DNA from: Streptomyces durocortorensis
Lineage (GTDB): Bacteria; Actinomycetota; Actinomycetes; Streptomycetales; Streptomycetaceae
Reading direction: 5' to 3'
Length of the DNA stretch: 64,000 bases
Assembly: GCF_031760065.1 (NCBI RefSeq)
Contig: NZ_CP134500.1
Coordinates: 5,828,001-5,892,000, forward strand
Shown: positions 26,870 through 34,628 of the stretch, one piece after another
How the letters are laid out: each line of letters starts with the position of its first letter
Position numbering within the stretch: the first letter of the stretch is position 1
Translations under genes and position numbers: made by a program
Notes under the pieces: model-generated
Seen by the model: only the letters and a program-made list of their open reading frames with translations
What the model was told of the DNA's origin: nothing
Database searches by the model: none

Positions 26870-27110
26870 CGGCCCGCAGCCACAAGCAGTTCCATCCGGC
26901 TCGGGTGCCGTTGACCAGGAAGCCCGAGGCTTCGCCGCGCAGCGCCCCAACGACGTAGCCGTCCATGTCGAAGGTGGTCAGGGCGGCCCCCCGGGCCGCT
27001 GAAGGAGCGGGTCGGAGGTTATGCGGCGGGTGGACTCCAGGCCGTCGGCCCCGGGAATACGGATGTCCATCAGGGCGATACGAATCAACGCATGCCCGAC
27101 TCCGACTCCG
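26870..27110 (-). pseudogene. Remnant of a NarL/LuxR-type response regulator
   Basis: No intact frame exists, but two minus-strand pieces clearly come from one receiver domain. From about 27096 to 27012 the reading is ALIRIALMDIRIPGADGLES-TRRITS, matching the phospho-acceptor region LMDxRMPGxDGxExTRRI. From about 26980 to 26880, in another frame, the reading is LTTFDMDGYVVGALRGEASG-FLVNG, matching LTTFDxDxYVxxALRAGASGFLLK. About 20-30 residues between them, and both domain ends, are lost. It lies just beyond the 3' end of the SDR gene on the same strand. Confidence 0.72.
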
Positions 27111-27121
27111 AACGACACGGA

Positions 27122-28138
27122 TCAGCGGTATCCCGTCACATCGGCCGGCAGGCCCGGGTCCTGGACCTCGGTCAGATACCGCCAGGCATCGGGGCGGCTG
27201 CCGTCCACGTCGGTGAAGCCGTACACCTGGGCGAGATGGCCGCTGGAGAGCGACTTCCCGTTCCAGCGCGCCCTGTCGGCGTGGCGGGCGAGGGCGACCA
27301 CCGCGCGGCCGACGTACGCGGGGGATTCGGAGATCGCGAAGTGGGGTGAGTGCGCGATCGCGTCGCGCCAGGTGGCCTCGGTCACTCCGTGGGCCTGGAG
27401 CATCGCCTCGGACCGGAGCCAGCCCGGGGTGAGCGCCACGGCGGTCGCCCTGTGCGGTGCGAGTTCATGGGCGAGGGCGAAGGCCATCCGGTTCACCGCG
27501 GCCTTGGCCAGGTCGTAGAAGAACGAGACGCGGTAGCGGGACGCGTTGTACTCCTGCGTGCCGTCGGTCATCTCGACGACCAGGCCTCCCGGTGTCTCGA
27601 TCAGCAGCGGCAGCGCGAAGTGACTGGTGATGGCGTGGGTGTCGACGGCCAGCCGCAGGGTGTGCAGCCCGGTGTCGAGCGAGGACTCCCAGACCGTTTT
27701 GTTCCACTCGATCTCGGCCCCCCAGATGTCGTTGACCAGGATGTGCAGGGCTCCCTGCTCGCTCGCGATACGAGCCACGAGCGCGCTGACCCGGTCGGGG
27801 TCCAGGTGGTCGACCTGGACGGGGATGCCACGGCCGCCCGCCGCGTCGACCAGGGCAGCGGTCTCCTCGATCGTCTCGGGCCGGTCCATCTCGGAGCGCT
27901 TGGAACCGCTCGTACGGCCGGTGACGTACGCGGTCGCACCGGCGGCACCGAGCTGGACGGCGATTCCCCGGCCGGCCCCGCGGGTGCCTCCCGCGACGAG
28001 TGCCACACGGCCGGACAGGTCGGACAGGTCGGACAGGTCGGATGGGACGGACGAGCCGGGTAGGTCGGATGGGCCGGGCAGGTCGGACTCGGCCACAGGC
28101 CCAGGGCCGGGTGTTCCGCGTTCCGCACTCACTCCCAT
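27122..28138 (-). CDS. SDR-family oxidoreductase with repeat-bearing N terminus
   Basis: A 338-aa short-chain dehydrogenase. After a 45-residue Ser/Pro/Leu/Asp-rich leader the Rossmann core starts VALVAGGTRGAGRGIAVQLG, with ALHILVNDIWG and a YDLAKAAVNRMAF stretch holding Tyr-x3-Lys. Tolerance of bulky residues around the active site and the VQVDHLDPD strand resemble SDR subfamilies annotated only as oxidoreductase; no substrate can be named. ATG 28138 (MGVSAERG) follows a TATATT box by eight bases. Its N-terminal SDL triplets are encoded by 9-bp repeats. It is divergent from recA. Confidence 0.82.
   Translation of the reverse strand: MGVSAERGTPGPGPVAESDLPGPSDLPGSSVPSDLSDLSDLSGRVALVAGGTRGAGRGIAVQLGAAGATAYVTGRTSGSKRSEMDRPETIEETAALVDAAGGRGIPVQVDHLDPDRVSALVARIASEQGALHILVNDIWGAEIEWNKTVWESSLDTGLHTLRLAVDTHAITSHFALPLLIETPGGLVVEMTDGTQEYNASRYRVSFFYDLAKAAVNRMAFALAHELAPHRATAVALTPGWLRSEAMLQAHGVTEATWRDAIAHSPHFAISESPAYVGRAVVALARHADRARWNGKSLSSGHLAQVYGFTDVDGSRPDAWRYLTEVQDPGLPADVTGYR
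28013..28085 (+). repeat. 9-bp repeats encoding Ser-Asp-Leu triplets in the SDR N terminus
   Basis: Plus-strand ACAGGTCGG occurs three to four times from about 28015, then continues as degenerate GATGGGACGG, TAGGTCGG and CAGGTCGG units to about 28085. In the gene the copies read SDL/SDLSDLSDLSG. The repeat lies before the Rossmann core, where length change should be tolerated. Confidence 0.85.
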
Positions 28139-28236
28139 ACCGGACGAATATAGGGTGAATCCATCAGGAGCGCAGACTCGGCCGTGGCTGATGGCGTTGT
28201 CCACAGGTCCCGCGTGGTGCGCTTGACATGGAAATC

Positions 28237-28248
28237 GAACATCCATTC
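28237..28248 (+). promoter_or_regulatory. LexA-box-like operator upstream of recA
   Basis: GAACATCCATTC matches the Gram-positive SOS (Cheo/LexA) pattern GAAC-N4-GTTC with one mismatch. It directly follows TTGACA (28223-28228), a plausible -35 box, so LexA would block this upstream promoter. A box of this form is described for Streptomyces recA. Confidence 0.7.
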
Positions 28249-28322
28249 TGATGGGATTTCCGGCCGGGTTTCCCGGGCTCGACCGTGGAGTTGTCCACAG
28301 GCCGGGAGGACGTCGAGGCCCA

Positions 28323-28345
28323 TTGTCAGTGGCAGGGGTTAGCGT
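28323..28345 (+). promoter_or_regulatory. RecA-NDp promoter of recA
   Basis: TTGTCAGTG (28323-28331), eight bases, TAGCGT (28340-28345): a complete match to TTGTCRGTG-N8-TANNNT. In mycobacteria this promoter is damage-inducible independently of LexA/RecA through PafBC. Transcription would begin near 28352, giving a leader of about 37 bases before ATG 28389. Confidence 0.85.
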
Positions 28346-28388
28346 CTTTGACGTGAAGCGATCGACTCAAGCAAATCGGGTGGAACCC

Positions 28389-29513
28389 ATGGCAGGAACC
28401 GACCGCGAGAAGGCGTTGGACGCCGCACTCGCACAGATTGAACGACAGTTCGGCAAGGGCGCGGTGATGCGCCTCGGCGAGCGTCCCAACGAGCCCATCG
28501 AGGTCATCCCCACGGGATCGACCGCCCTCGACGTCGCCCTCGGCGTCGGCGGCCTGCCACGCGGCCGCGTGGTGGAGGTGTACGGACCGGAGTCCTCCGG
28601 TAAGACGACGCTGACGCTGCACGCCGTGGCGAACGCGCAGAAGCTCGGCGGCTCGGTGGCGTTCATCGACGCCGAGCACGCGCTTGACCCGGAGTACGCG
28701 AAGAAGCTCGGCGTCGACATCGACAGCCTCATCCTGTCCCAGCCGGACAACGGTGAGCAGGCGCTGGAGATCGTCGACATGCTGGTGCGCTCCGGTGCCC
28801 TGGACCTGATCGTCATCGACTCCGTCGCGGCCCTGGTGCCCCGTGCGGAGATCGAGGGCGAGATGGGCGACTCGCACGTGGGTCTCCAGGCCCGGCTGAT
28901 GAGCCAGGCCCTCCGTAAGATCACCAGCGCGCTCAACCAGTCGAAGACCACCGCGATCTTCATCAACCAGCTCCGCGAGAAGATCGGCGTGATGTTCGGC
29001 TCCCCGGAGACCACCACCGGTGGCCGGGCGCTGAAGTTCTACGCCTCGGTGCGCCTCGACATCCGCCGGATCGAGACGCTCAAGGACGGCACCGACGCCG
29101 TCGGTAACCGCACCCGCGTCAAGGTGGTCAAGAACAAGGTCGCTCCGCCGTTCAAGCAGGCCGAGTTCGACATCCTCTACGGCCAGGGCATCAGCCGCGA
29201 GGGCGGTCTGATCGACATGGGCGTGGAGCACGGCTTCGTCCGCAAGGCCGGCGCCTGGTACACGTACGAGGGCGACCAGCTGGGCCAGGGCAAGGAGAAC
29301 GCCCGCAACTTCCTCAAGGACAACCCCGACCTCGCCAACGAGATCGAGAAGAAGATCCTGGAGAAGCTGGGTGTCGGCGTCCGCCCGGACGCCGCGTCGG
29401 GCGAGTCCGCCGCGGCCACGGCTGCGGCCCCGGCGGCCGAAGGGGCGGCGAAGCCGGCGACCGCTGCGGCGGCCAAGGCCAAGCCCGCCAAGACCGCGGC
29501 GGCCAAGAGCTAG
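28389..29513 (+). CDS. recA: Recombinase RecA
   Basis: A 374-aa recombinase for homologous recombination and SOS co-protease activity. Walker A GPESSGKT is at residues 66-73, with the same numbering as E. coli; MAW-type segments include [18 protein letters not shown] (Walker B), [14 protein letters not shown] (L2 region) and [16 protein letters not shown]. The C-terminal 40 residues are an Ala/Lys-rich tail, common in Streptomyces RecA. ATG 28389 ([10 protein letters not shown]) is the family start; the open frame upstream from 28251 covers the promoters. No intein is present. recX follows three bases after the stop. Two promoter types, LexA-box and RecA-NDp, lie upstream. Confidence 0.98.
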   Translation: MAGTDREKALDAALAQIERQFGKGAVMRLGERPNEPIEVIPTGSTALDVALGVGGLPRGRVVEVYGPESSGKTTLTLHAVANAQKLGGSVAFIDAEHALDPEYAKKLGVDIDSLILSQPDNGEQALEIVDMLVRSGALDLIVIDSVAALVPRAEIEGEMGDSHVGLQARLMSQALRKITSALNQSKTTAIFINQLREKIGVMFGSPETTTGGRALKFYASVRLDIRRIETLKDGTDAVGNRTRVKVVKNKVAPPFKQAEFDILYGQGISREGGLIDMGVEHGFVRKAGAWYTYEGDQLGQGKENARNFLKDNPDLANEIEKKILEKLGVGVRPDAASGESAAATAAAPAAEGAAKPATAAAAKAKPAKTAAAKS

Positions 29514-29516
29514 GCC

Positions 29517-30257
29517 GTGACACGTCGTACGGAGTGGCCGGACAGCCCCGCCGAGCCCGGTGCCGGGTCCGGATTCGGCGACGGGGCCACCGATGCGTTC
29601 GCCTCCGGGCCGGGGTCCGGTGCCGAGGGGCGCTCCGGGCGCCGCTCGCGCGGTGGTGCGGACGCGGACGGCGGGTTCACTGAAGGGGCGGGCCGCCGTG
29701 CCCGCTCCGGCAGAAGCAGCGGCTCCCCTTCCTCGTCGAGGGCCGAGAAGGGGGAGCCGCGTGACCCGGTCGAGCAGGCGCGCAATATCTGCCTGCGGCT
29801 GCTGACCGGCACGCCCAGAACGCGCAAGCAGCTCGCGGACGCCCTGCGCAAGCGGGAGATCCCGGACGAGGCCGCTGAAGAAGTCCTCGCGCGCTTCGAG
29901 GACGTGGGGCTGATCGACGATGCGGCGTTCGCCGGGGCGTGGGTGGAGTCCCGGCACCACGGCCGGGGGCTCGCCCGCCGCGCCCTCGTCCGCGAGCTGC
30001 GGACTAAGGGCGTGGACTCCGCCGTGATCGACGAGGCGGTCGGACAGCTCGACGCGGACCAGGAGGAGGAAACGGCACGCGAGCTCGTGGCCCGCAAGCT
30101 CCGCTCCACGCGGGGTCTGGACCGCGACAAGCGGCTGCGCCGACTGGCGGGGATGCTCGCACGCAAGGGATACGGGGAGGGCATGGCCCTGCGCGTGGTG
30201 CGTCAGGCGCTGGAGGAGGAGGGCGAGGACACGGAGGGCTTGGACGAGCCCTTCTGA
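29517..30257 (+). CDS. recX: Regulatory protein RecX
   Basis: A 246-aa RecA modulator. The RecX helical repeats cover about residues 80-235 (ARNICLRLLTGTPRTRKQLAD, EVLARFEDVGLIDDAAFA, then RLAGMLARKGYGEGMALRVV). The first 80 residues are a low-complexity Gly/Ser/Arg/Pro extension without homology I can name, possibly disordered; an internal start may exist but no convincing ribosome site was found. GTG 29517 starts three bases after recA, so the two are co-transcribed, letting RecX cap RecA filaments in proportion. Confidence 0.9.
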   Translation: MTRRTEWPDSPAEPGAGSGFGDGATDAFASGPGSGAEGRSGRRSRGGADADGGFTEGAGRRARSGRSSGSPSSSRAEKGEPRDPVEQARNICLRLLTGTPRTRKQLADALRKREIPDEAAEEVLARFEDVGLIDDAAFAGAWVESRHHGRGLARRALVRELRTKGVDSAVIDEAVGQLDADQEEETARELVARKLRSTRGLDRDKRLRRLAGMLARKGYGEGMALRVVRQALEEEGEDTEGLDEPF

Positions 30258-30533
30258 GGCCGACGAGGGGACCCGCCTTACAGGGCGCGAGGGGACGGGG
30301 GGAGACGAGCACTACGGGGGAGGGGCGGCAGAGCAGGGGAGTCGTGCTCAACGGGGGCGCCGAGCCCTAAGGGACAGAACGGGGACAGAACGGGGGGCCC
30401 GAGCCCTACGGGGAATGGGATCAGGGAAACGGGGAGCCGAGCCTCATGAGGGAGGAACGGGGGAGCCGAGCCATAGGGGGAGCGGGGGAGCAAGGCAGTG
30501 AGGGAGTAAGGCGTGGCACGGGGCTTGTTTGTG
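30258..30533 (+). repeat. Purine-rich low-complexity repeats after recX
   Basis: This 276-bp gap holds no gene. The plus strand is strongly G/A-biased, with irregular units containing GGGAGCCGAGCC or GGGGCCCGAGCC at roughly 28-40 bp intervals (about 30350, 30390, 30430, 30465) and runs of GGGGG. It separates recX from a convergent gene. Confidence 0.7.
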
Positions 30534-31187
30534 TCAGTGTCCGGCCAGGGCCGCGCGGCGGATCGTGGTGTCGAGCAGGGCCAGGGCGTCGGCGGCGGTG
30601 CGGCCGGGGTGGCGGTTCCAGGGGCCGATCAGGCCGGGCCATCCCTGCGAGCGCAGCTCGGTGATCAGCCAGGCGCCCGCCCGGTTCACCGTGTCTAGGG
30701 AGCCATAGCCGAGGCGGTGCGCGGAGACCATGGCACCGCAGACGCAGCGTGCGCCACGGGCGTTCCGCAGCCGGTACGGGGTGTTCTGCCAGCCCCATTC
30801 GGCCAGGATCTGCCGGGCGTAGCCCAGGTGGGTCGAGGGGCGCAGGTCACCCTGGCCGACCCGCCGCCAGACGTGGAGGCGGTCGGGCAGCATCGCACCA
30901 AGTCGCCCCGGTAGCGGACGCTCGTGCGGGGGCGCAGCTGGCAGCGCCCGCAAGGAGTCGTCGATGAGCCGGTCCACGGGGACGGAGAGCAGGATCCGCC
31001 AGTCGGCGGGGCGCGGGGGCGCGGGCCGCGTCGGCCTGGCCGGGGGGAGCGCAGGCTCCGGGGCGGTGTGCTCCCAACCCGTGACGATCCGCTGCCACGC
31101 CTGGGAGTCGTGCAGCCGGGCGGCCTGGTCGTCGAGCTGGTCGGGGGTGAGGACAGCGGTCGCCATGAGTGCGTCATCTCCGTACAT
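30534..31187 (-). CDS. Hypothetical protein, DUF6197-like
   Basis: A 217-aa cytoplasmic protein of unknown function. The C-terminal half has CVCGAMVSAH and a final NRHPGRTAADALALLDTTI segment resembling the end of DUF6197 proteins, which are small actinobacterial proteins without a known role; this link is from memory and moderate. The middle is Pro/Arg-rich. ATG 31187 has GAGGAC seven bases upstream; ATG 31166 is an alternative. Confidence 0.6.
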   Translation of the reverse strand: MYGDDALMATAVLTPDQLDDQAARLHDSQAWQRIVTGWEHTAPEPALPPARPTRPAPPRPADWRILLSVPVDRLIDDSLRALPAAPPHERPLPGRLGAMLPDRLHVWRRVGQGDLRPSTHLGYARQILAEWGWQNTPYRLRNARGARCVCGAMVSAHRLGYGSLDTVNRAGAWLITELRSQGWPGLIGPWNRHPGRTAADALALLDTTIRRAALAGH

Positions 31188-31362
31188 TTCGGTCCTCTAT
31201 GTGAGGCGAATGTCGGTCACGCACGGCGATTGCTCTACTGGAACGTGGCGTTCGGGTGTGGGGCACCCGGGGCCGCAGGCCTCGGGGTCCAGGGTCGAGG
31301 GAGGAACGGACGCCGCCAGGGCGGTGACCGTCAGGGCAGTGACCGTGCCTCCCTGGGCTCCG

Positions 31363-31827
31363 TCAGGCCTCGGGCGGTGGTGAGGTGACCGGGAGGCCGG
31401 CGGCGCGCCAGGCCTGGAAGCCGCCGATCAGGTCGGTGGCCCGGTGCAGCCCCAGCTGCCGCAGTGAGGCAACCGCGAGGCTCGACGCGTACCCCTCGTT
31501 GCAGAGCAGCACGATCTGGAGGTCGTGGCCGACGGCCTCGGCGGCGCGGTGGCTGCCCCGGGGGTCGAGCCGCCACTCCAGCTCGTTGCGTTCGACGACG
31601 AGCGCACTCGGGACCAGTCCGTCCCGGTCGCGGAGCGCCGCGTACCGGATGTCCACCAGGAGGGCCCCGGCCTCGGCGGCCGCGGCGGCCTCGTGCGGGC
31701 CGATCCGGTCGTACCCGGCCCTGACCCGCTCCAGCAGTTCGTCGATGCCTACGGTGGTCGGTTCGTCGATGCCCACGGTGGCCGAAGCGTTCGTGTCCGG
31801 TGTGTTTCCGGTCCGGTTCTCGCTCAC
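31363..31827 (-). CDS. Rhodanese-domain protein
   Basis: A 154-aa single rhodanese domain. A short acidic leader contains a duplicated TVGID. The domain shows LLVDIRYAALRDRDG and VPSALVVERNELEWRLDP, and the active-site loop LLCNEGYASS holds the catalytic Cys, which would carry a persulfide. It overlaps the cysteine dioxygenase gene upstream by ATGA, so the pair probably handles sulfur released in cysteine catabolism. Confidence 0.88.
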   Translation of the reverse strand: MSENRTGNTPDTNASATVGIDEPTTVGIDELLERVRAGYDRIGPHEAAAAAEAGALLVDIRYAALRDRDGLVPSALVVERNELEWRLDPRGSHRAAEAVGHDLQIVLLCNEGYASSLAVASLRQLGLHRATDLIGGFQAWRAAGLPVTSPPPEA

Positions 31828-32426
31828 TGCCAGTCCTCCGGGCTCTCGGTCTGCTCCAGGCGGAGCACCGCGCCGGTGCGGCTGAACCGGCGAATGCGCG
31901 GCAGCGGCGGGTAGTAGGCGTGAACTGAGACGGCGTGCAGGGTGTCGGACTCGTTGAGCACCTCGTGGACGTGGTGCTTCCCGAAGGCCCTGCCTTGGCC
32001 GGCCTCCAGTTCCCTCGTCCGGTCCACCCCGTCGGTCAGTTCCAGGGTCTTCCAGCCGTCGGTGGGCAGCCGCACGGCCAGCGAGTGTTCCTTGAGCGCG
32101 CCCGCCGCGGTGGTGAACGCGCCGACCGAATCGGCGTGATCGTGCCAGCCCGTGCCGGTTCCCGGGGGCCAGCCGATCAGCCAGGCCTCGCTGCCGCCCG
32201 GTCCGTCGAGCCGGATCCAGGTGCGGCCTTCCGGATCGAGCGGGAGTGAGGCGATGAGCGCCGAGTCCTCGGCACTGCGGCGGGCGAAGTCCAGCAGCTC
32301 TGCGACCGTGGGACCGGCGGAAGAGCCCGGGCCGAAGTCACTTACAGGGGCTGGGGCAACAGCGGCAGGAGTGGCGGGAGAAGGTACGGAAGCAGCCGTC
32401 GGCACGGCGGGGTGAGGGGAAGACAC
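31824..32426 (-). CDS. Cysteine dioxygenase
   Basis: A 200-aa cupin of the bacterial cysteine dioxygenase type I family, which oxidises L-cysteine to cysteine sulfinate. The iron-binding His-x-His is in GWHDHADSVGAF, and the third His in FGKHHVHEVLN. GTG 32426 is chosen because AGGACGG lies seven bases upstream; the open frame to 32477 crosses the leader region. A 28-residue Cys-rich leader peptide and two hairpins precede it, indicating control by cysteine supply. The rhodanese gene follows with an overlapping start. Confidence 0.88.
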   Translation of the reverse strand: MSSPHPAVPTAASVPSPATPAAVAPAPVSDFGPGSSAGPTVAELLDFARRSAEDSALIASLPLDPEGRTWIRLDGPGGSEAWLIGWPPGTGTGWHDHADSVGAFTTAAGALKEHSLAVRLPTDGWKTLELTDGVDRTRELEAGQGRAFGKHHVHEVLNESDTLHAVSVHAYYPPLPRIRRFSRTGAVLRLEQTESPEDWQ

Positions 32427-32427
32427 G

Positions 32428-32484
32428 AGGACCGTCCTGAGAGTTCGCGCGCGAGCCCGGCCGTGCGGAAGCGGCACGGACCGG
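32428..32484 (-). promoter_or_regulatory. Candidate attenuator hairpins ahead of cysteine dioxygenase
   Basis: Two structures lie between the leader stop and the gene. CCGTGC pairs with GCACGG, extended by CCGG/CCGG across one bulged base (32457-32484). A second palindrome, AGGACCGTCCT in plus orientation (32428-32438), would bury the ribosome site of GTG 32426. They could be alternatives set by ribosome position on the leader. Confidence 0.55.
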
Positions 32485-32498
32485 CAGAGGAAGGCGAT

Positions 32499-32585
32499 TC
32501 AGCAGGACGGGCGACACACGCAGCCCGCGTAACGGACGAGGTCCATATGGACCCTCCGCCACAGGCGCACATCGGTGTCGGTCAT
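32499..32585 (-). CDS. Cys-rich leader peptide of the cysteine dioxygenase operon
   Basis: A 28-codon frame too short for usual gene callers: it begins MTDTDVRLWRRVHMDLVRY and ends AGCVCRPSC. The RRVHxDL core and the terminal cysteines match the actinobacterial leader-peptide type found ahead of sulfur genes. In mycobacteria, leaderless poly-Cys uORFs are proven cysteine-responsive attenuators. Three of the last seven codons are Cys. A good promoter places the start of transcription at this ATG. It lies 72 bp upstream of the cysteine dioxygenase GTG. Confidence 0.82.
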   Translation of the reverse strand: MTDTDVRLWRRVHMDLVRYAGCVCRPSC

Positions 32586-32592
32586 GATCTGG

Positions 32593-32621
32593 AGTACACC
32601 ATGTGCACCCGTGACGGTCAA
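32593..32621 (-). promoter_or_regulatory. Promoter of the leader peptide - cysteine dioxygenase operon
   Basis: On the minus strand TTGACC (32621-32616), 17 bp, TGTACT (32598-32593), then seven bases to ATG 32585. The spacing predicts a leaderless start. Confidence 0.7.
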
Positions 32622-34420
32622 TTGATCCCGGCGGTCCCGTCGGCGTGGACCCGGGCCCGGGCCTGGGACCGCTGCTCGTGTCCCGCAGCATCGTCGTCCA
32701 GGCCCCCCTCCGGCTCGTCCGCCTTCTCGACCTTCTCCACCTCGACCTTCTCCGCCTCCGCTTTCTTTGCCTGCTCCGCTCTCTCCGGGCCCTCGGGTCC
32801 CTTCGGTTCCGCGCCCCCCTCCGTACCGTGGCCCGCACCGCCCAGCGCGGCCCGGGCCGCGGCGAACAGTTCCGCGGGCCTTACGCCGCCGAAGGCCGCT
32901 ACCAGGTGCCCGTCCGGCCTGATCAGGAGGACGGTGTGCGCCGAGGCTCCCGGGTAGTTCTCGGTGACCAGCAGCTCCGCCGTGACGGGCAGCGCCGCCA
33001 CGGCGTCCGTGAGGCGCGGCATGACGCCCGCGGTCTGCCAGTGCCGCCGGTCCCACACCCCCGTCCCGGGAGCGACCAGGACGACCAGCGGATGCCCCTG
33101 CCCGAGCCGCTCGCGCAGGCGCACCGTCGTCCCGTCCGGCGCCGTCACCCGTACATCGGCGACCGGTGCACCGGGGGGCGTACCGACGGCTGTGTGCGCC
33201 TCGGCGCGTGGAGGTGAAAGGGGGGAGTGTGAGTACGAGGGGGGCGCCCCCAGGGCTCCGCGGCCCAGATGGCCGTCGGCGAGCAGGGTGTCGTGGCCGC
33301 GTGCGGCTCCAGGGACCAGGGTCCGCAGGCCGCCCCCGCCGCGCAGTATCGGCAGGGACTGGTCGGCGGCGCGCAGCCGGGCGGCCACCGCTGCCCGGCG
33401 CTCGGACTGGTAGCTGTCGAGCAACTGCTCGGCAGGGCCGTGGTGCCAGGCGTGGGCCAGCTTCCAGGCCAGGTTCTCGGCGTCCCGGAGGCCTTCGTCC
33501 AGGCCCTGGGTGCCCAGGGCGCCCAGCAGATGTGCCGCGTCCCCCGCAAGGAAGGCGCGCTGTCGCCGCCAGCGGCGGGCGAGCCGGTGGTGAAGGGTGT
33601 GGACACCGGTGTCCAGCAGCTCGTACGCCGGGGTCTCGCCGCACCAGCCCGCCAGGGTGTCCCGGATGCGGGTGATCAGGGCTTCGGGGGTGACCAGTTC
33701 GCCGCGTGGCGGCAGCAGCCAGTCCAACCGCCAGACGCCGTCCGGCAGCGGCCGGGCGGTGACCTCGGCGCCGCCGGTGCGCCAGGGGGGCTGCCGGTGC
33801 AGGACGGCCTCGCCGGGCCAGGGCAGTTCGGCCCGAAGCGCGGCGACGGCGTGCCGCTCCACCGCCGTACGGCCCGGAAACCGGATGTCCAGCAGCTTGC
33901 GCACGGTCGACCGGGCGCCGTCGCAGCCGACCACGTAACTCCCGCGCCACCAGGTCGAACCGGGCTCCCTGGTGTGCACCGTGACGCCGTGCGCGTCCTG
34001 CTCCAGGGTGTCGATCCGGCTCAGCGGCATCAGCTGGACCAGCGGCGCCGCGCCGACCGCTGCCCGCAGCGCGGTGCCCAGAGCGTGCTGCGGAACATGG
34101 AGCGGGGCGGGCAGGAGCGCGGGGCGAGGCAGGCCGTCCTCGCCCTCCGGGCCCTCACCCAGAGGCACTTCCCGGACCAGCTGCTTCCGGCGCATCGAGC
34201 GCCACCCGGCCCAGCGCAGCCCGGCCCGGTCCAGATCCCGGCAGCCGAGACGGCCCATCAGATCGGCGGTGTCCTCCCGCAGCACGACCGTGCGGGCGAG
34301 CCGGGTCTCCTCGGTGCCGGGGCCCTCGTCGAGGACGACCGAGGGGACCCCCTGGGCGGCGAGGGTCAGCGACAGCGTCAGACCGACCGGTCCGGCGCCG
34401 ACGACGATCACCGGGTCCAC
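32618..34420 (-). CDS. FAD-dependent aromatic-ring monooxygenase
   Basis: A 600-aa class A flavin hydroxylase (PF01494 type). The N terminus has the dinucleotide fold PVIVVGAGPVGLTLSL, mid-protein has YVVGCDGARSTVRK (DG motif), and the GD motif is FLAGDAAHLLGALGTQGLDEGL. The C-terminal part (about 430-545) is the thioredoxin-like extension of phenol-hydroxylase relatives. The tail (about 550-600) is Lys/Glu-rich with EKVEVEKVEK repeats and looks disordered. Substrate unknown, typically a phenolic compound. GTG 34420 (MDPVIVVGAG) is the likely start. The cysteine operon promoter overlaps its 3' end by four bases. Confidence 0.85.
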   Translation of the reverse strand: MDPVIVVGAGPVGLTLSLTLAAQGVPSVVLDEGPGTEETRLARTVVLREDTADLMGRLGCRDLDRAGLRWAGWRSMRRKQLVREVPLGEGPEGEDGLPRPALLPAPLHVPQHALGTALRAAVGAAPLVQLMPLSRIDTLEQDAHGVTVHTREPGSTWWRGSYVVGCDGARSTVRKLLDIRFPGRTAVERHAVAALRAELPWPGEAVLHRQPPWRTGGAEVTARPLPDGVWRLDWLLPPRGELVTPEALITRIRDTLAGWCGETPAYELLDTGVHTLHHRLARRWRRQRAFLAGDAAHLLGALGTQGLDEGLRDAENLAWKLAHAWHHGPAEQLLDSYQSERRAAVAARLRAADQSLPILRGGGGLRTLVPGAARGHDTLLADGHLGRGALGAPPSYSHSPLSPPRAEAHTAVGTPPGAPVADVRVTAPDGTTVRLRERLGQGHPLVVLVAPGTGVWDRRHWQTAGVMPRLTDAVAALPVTAELLVTENYPGASAHTVLLIRPDGHLVAAFGGVRPAELFAAARAALGGAGHGTEGGAEPKGPEGPERAEQAKKAEAEKVEVEKVEKADEPEGGLDDDAAGHEQRSQARARVHADGTAGIN

Positions 34421-34446
34421 AGCGCGTACCCCCCGGTCCGCACAGG

Positions 34447-34488
34447 CATGCTGACGGGCCGTACGGTCATGCTGACGTTTCGCACGGC
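34447..34488 (+). repeat. Two 21-bp repeats upstream of the FAD monooxygenase
   Basis: CATGCTGACG-GGCCGTACGGT (34447-34467) is followed by CATGCTGACG-TTTCGCACGGC (34468-34488), and a third partial CATGCGGAACG copy follows. They occupy the 5' region of the monooxygenase gene. Confidence 0.7.
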
Positions 34489-34568
34489 CATGCGGAACGT
34501 GGCAGGGGAAGCCGGGTGCGTGATCACAGAACGTATGCAACCCACTGGTGGTGCTTGCGTCAAGTGAC

Positions 34569-34598
34569 CGAGGCAGCGACGCGTGCGCCGCTGCCTCG
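34569..34598 (-). terminator. Hairpin terminator of the gluABCD operon
   Basis: CGAGGCAGCG (34569-34578) and CGCTGCCTCG (34589-34598) are perfectly complementary over 10 bp with a 10-base loop, 31 bp beyond the gluD stop. Confidence 0.8.
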
Positions 34599-34628
34599 AA
34601 TGCTCCCGCCGGGACGGCCCGGTGGGGA

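Noticed and set aside
30535..30545. TGTCAGTG near the end of the hypothetical gene as a further RecA-NDp site
   Set aside because: It has no -10 at the required distance and is within the 3' end of a gene, pointing away from any start codon.
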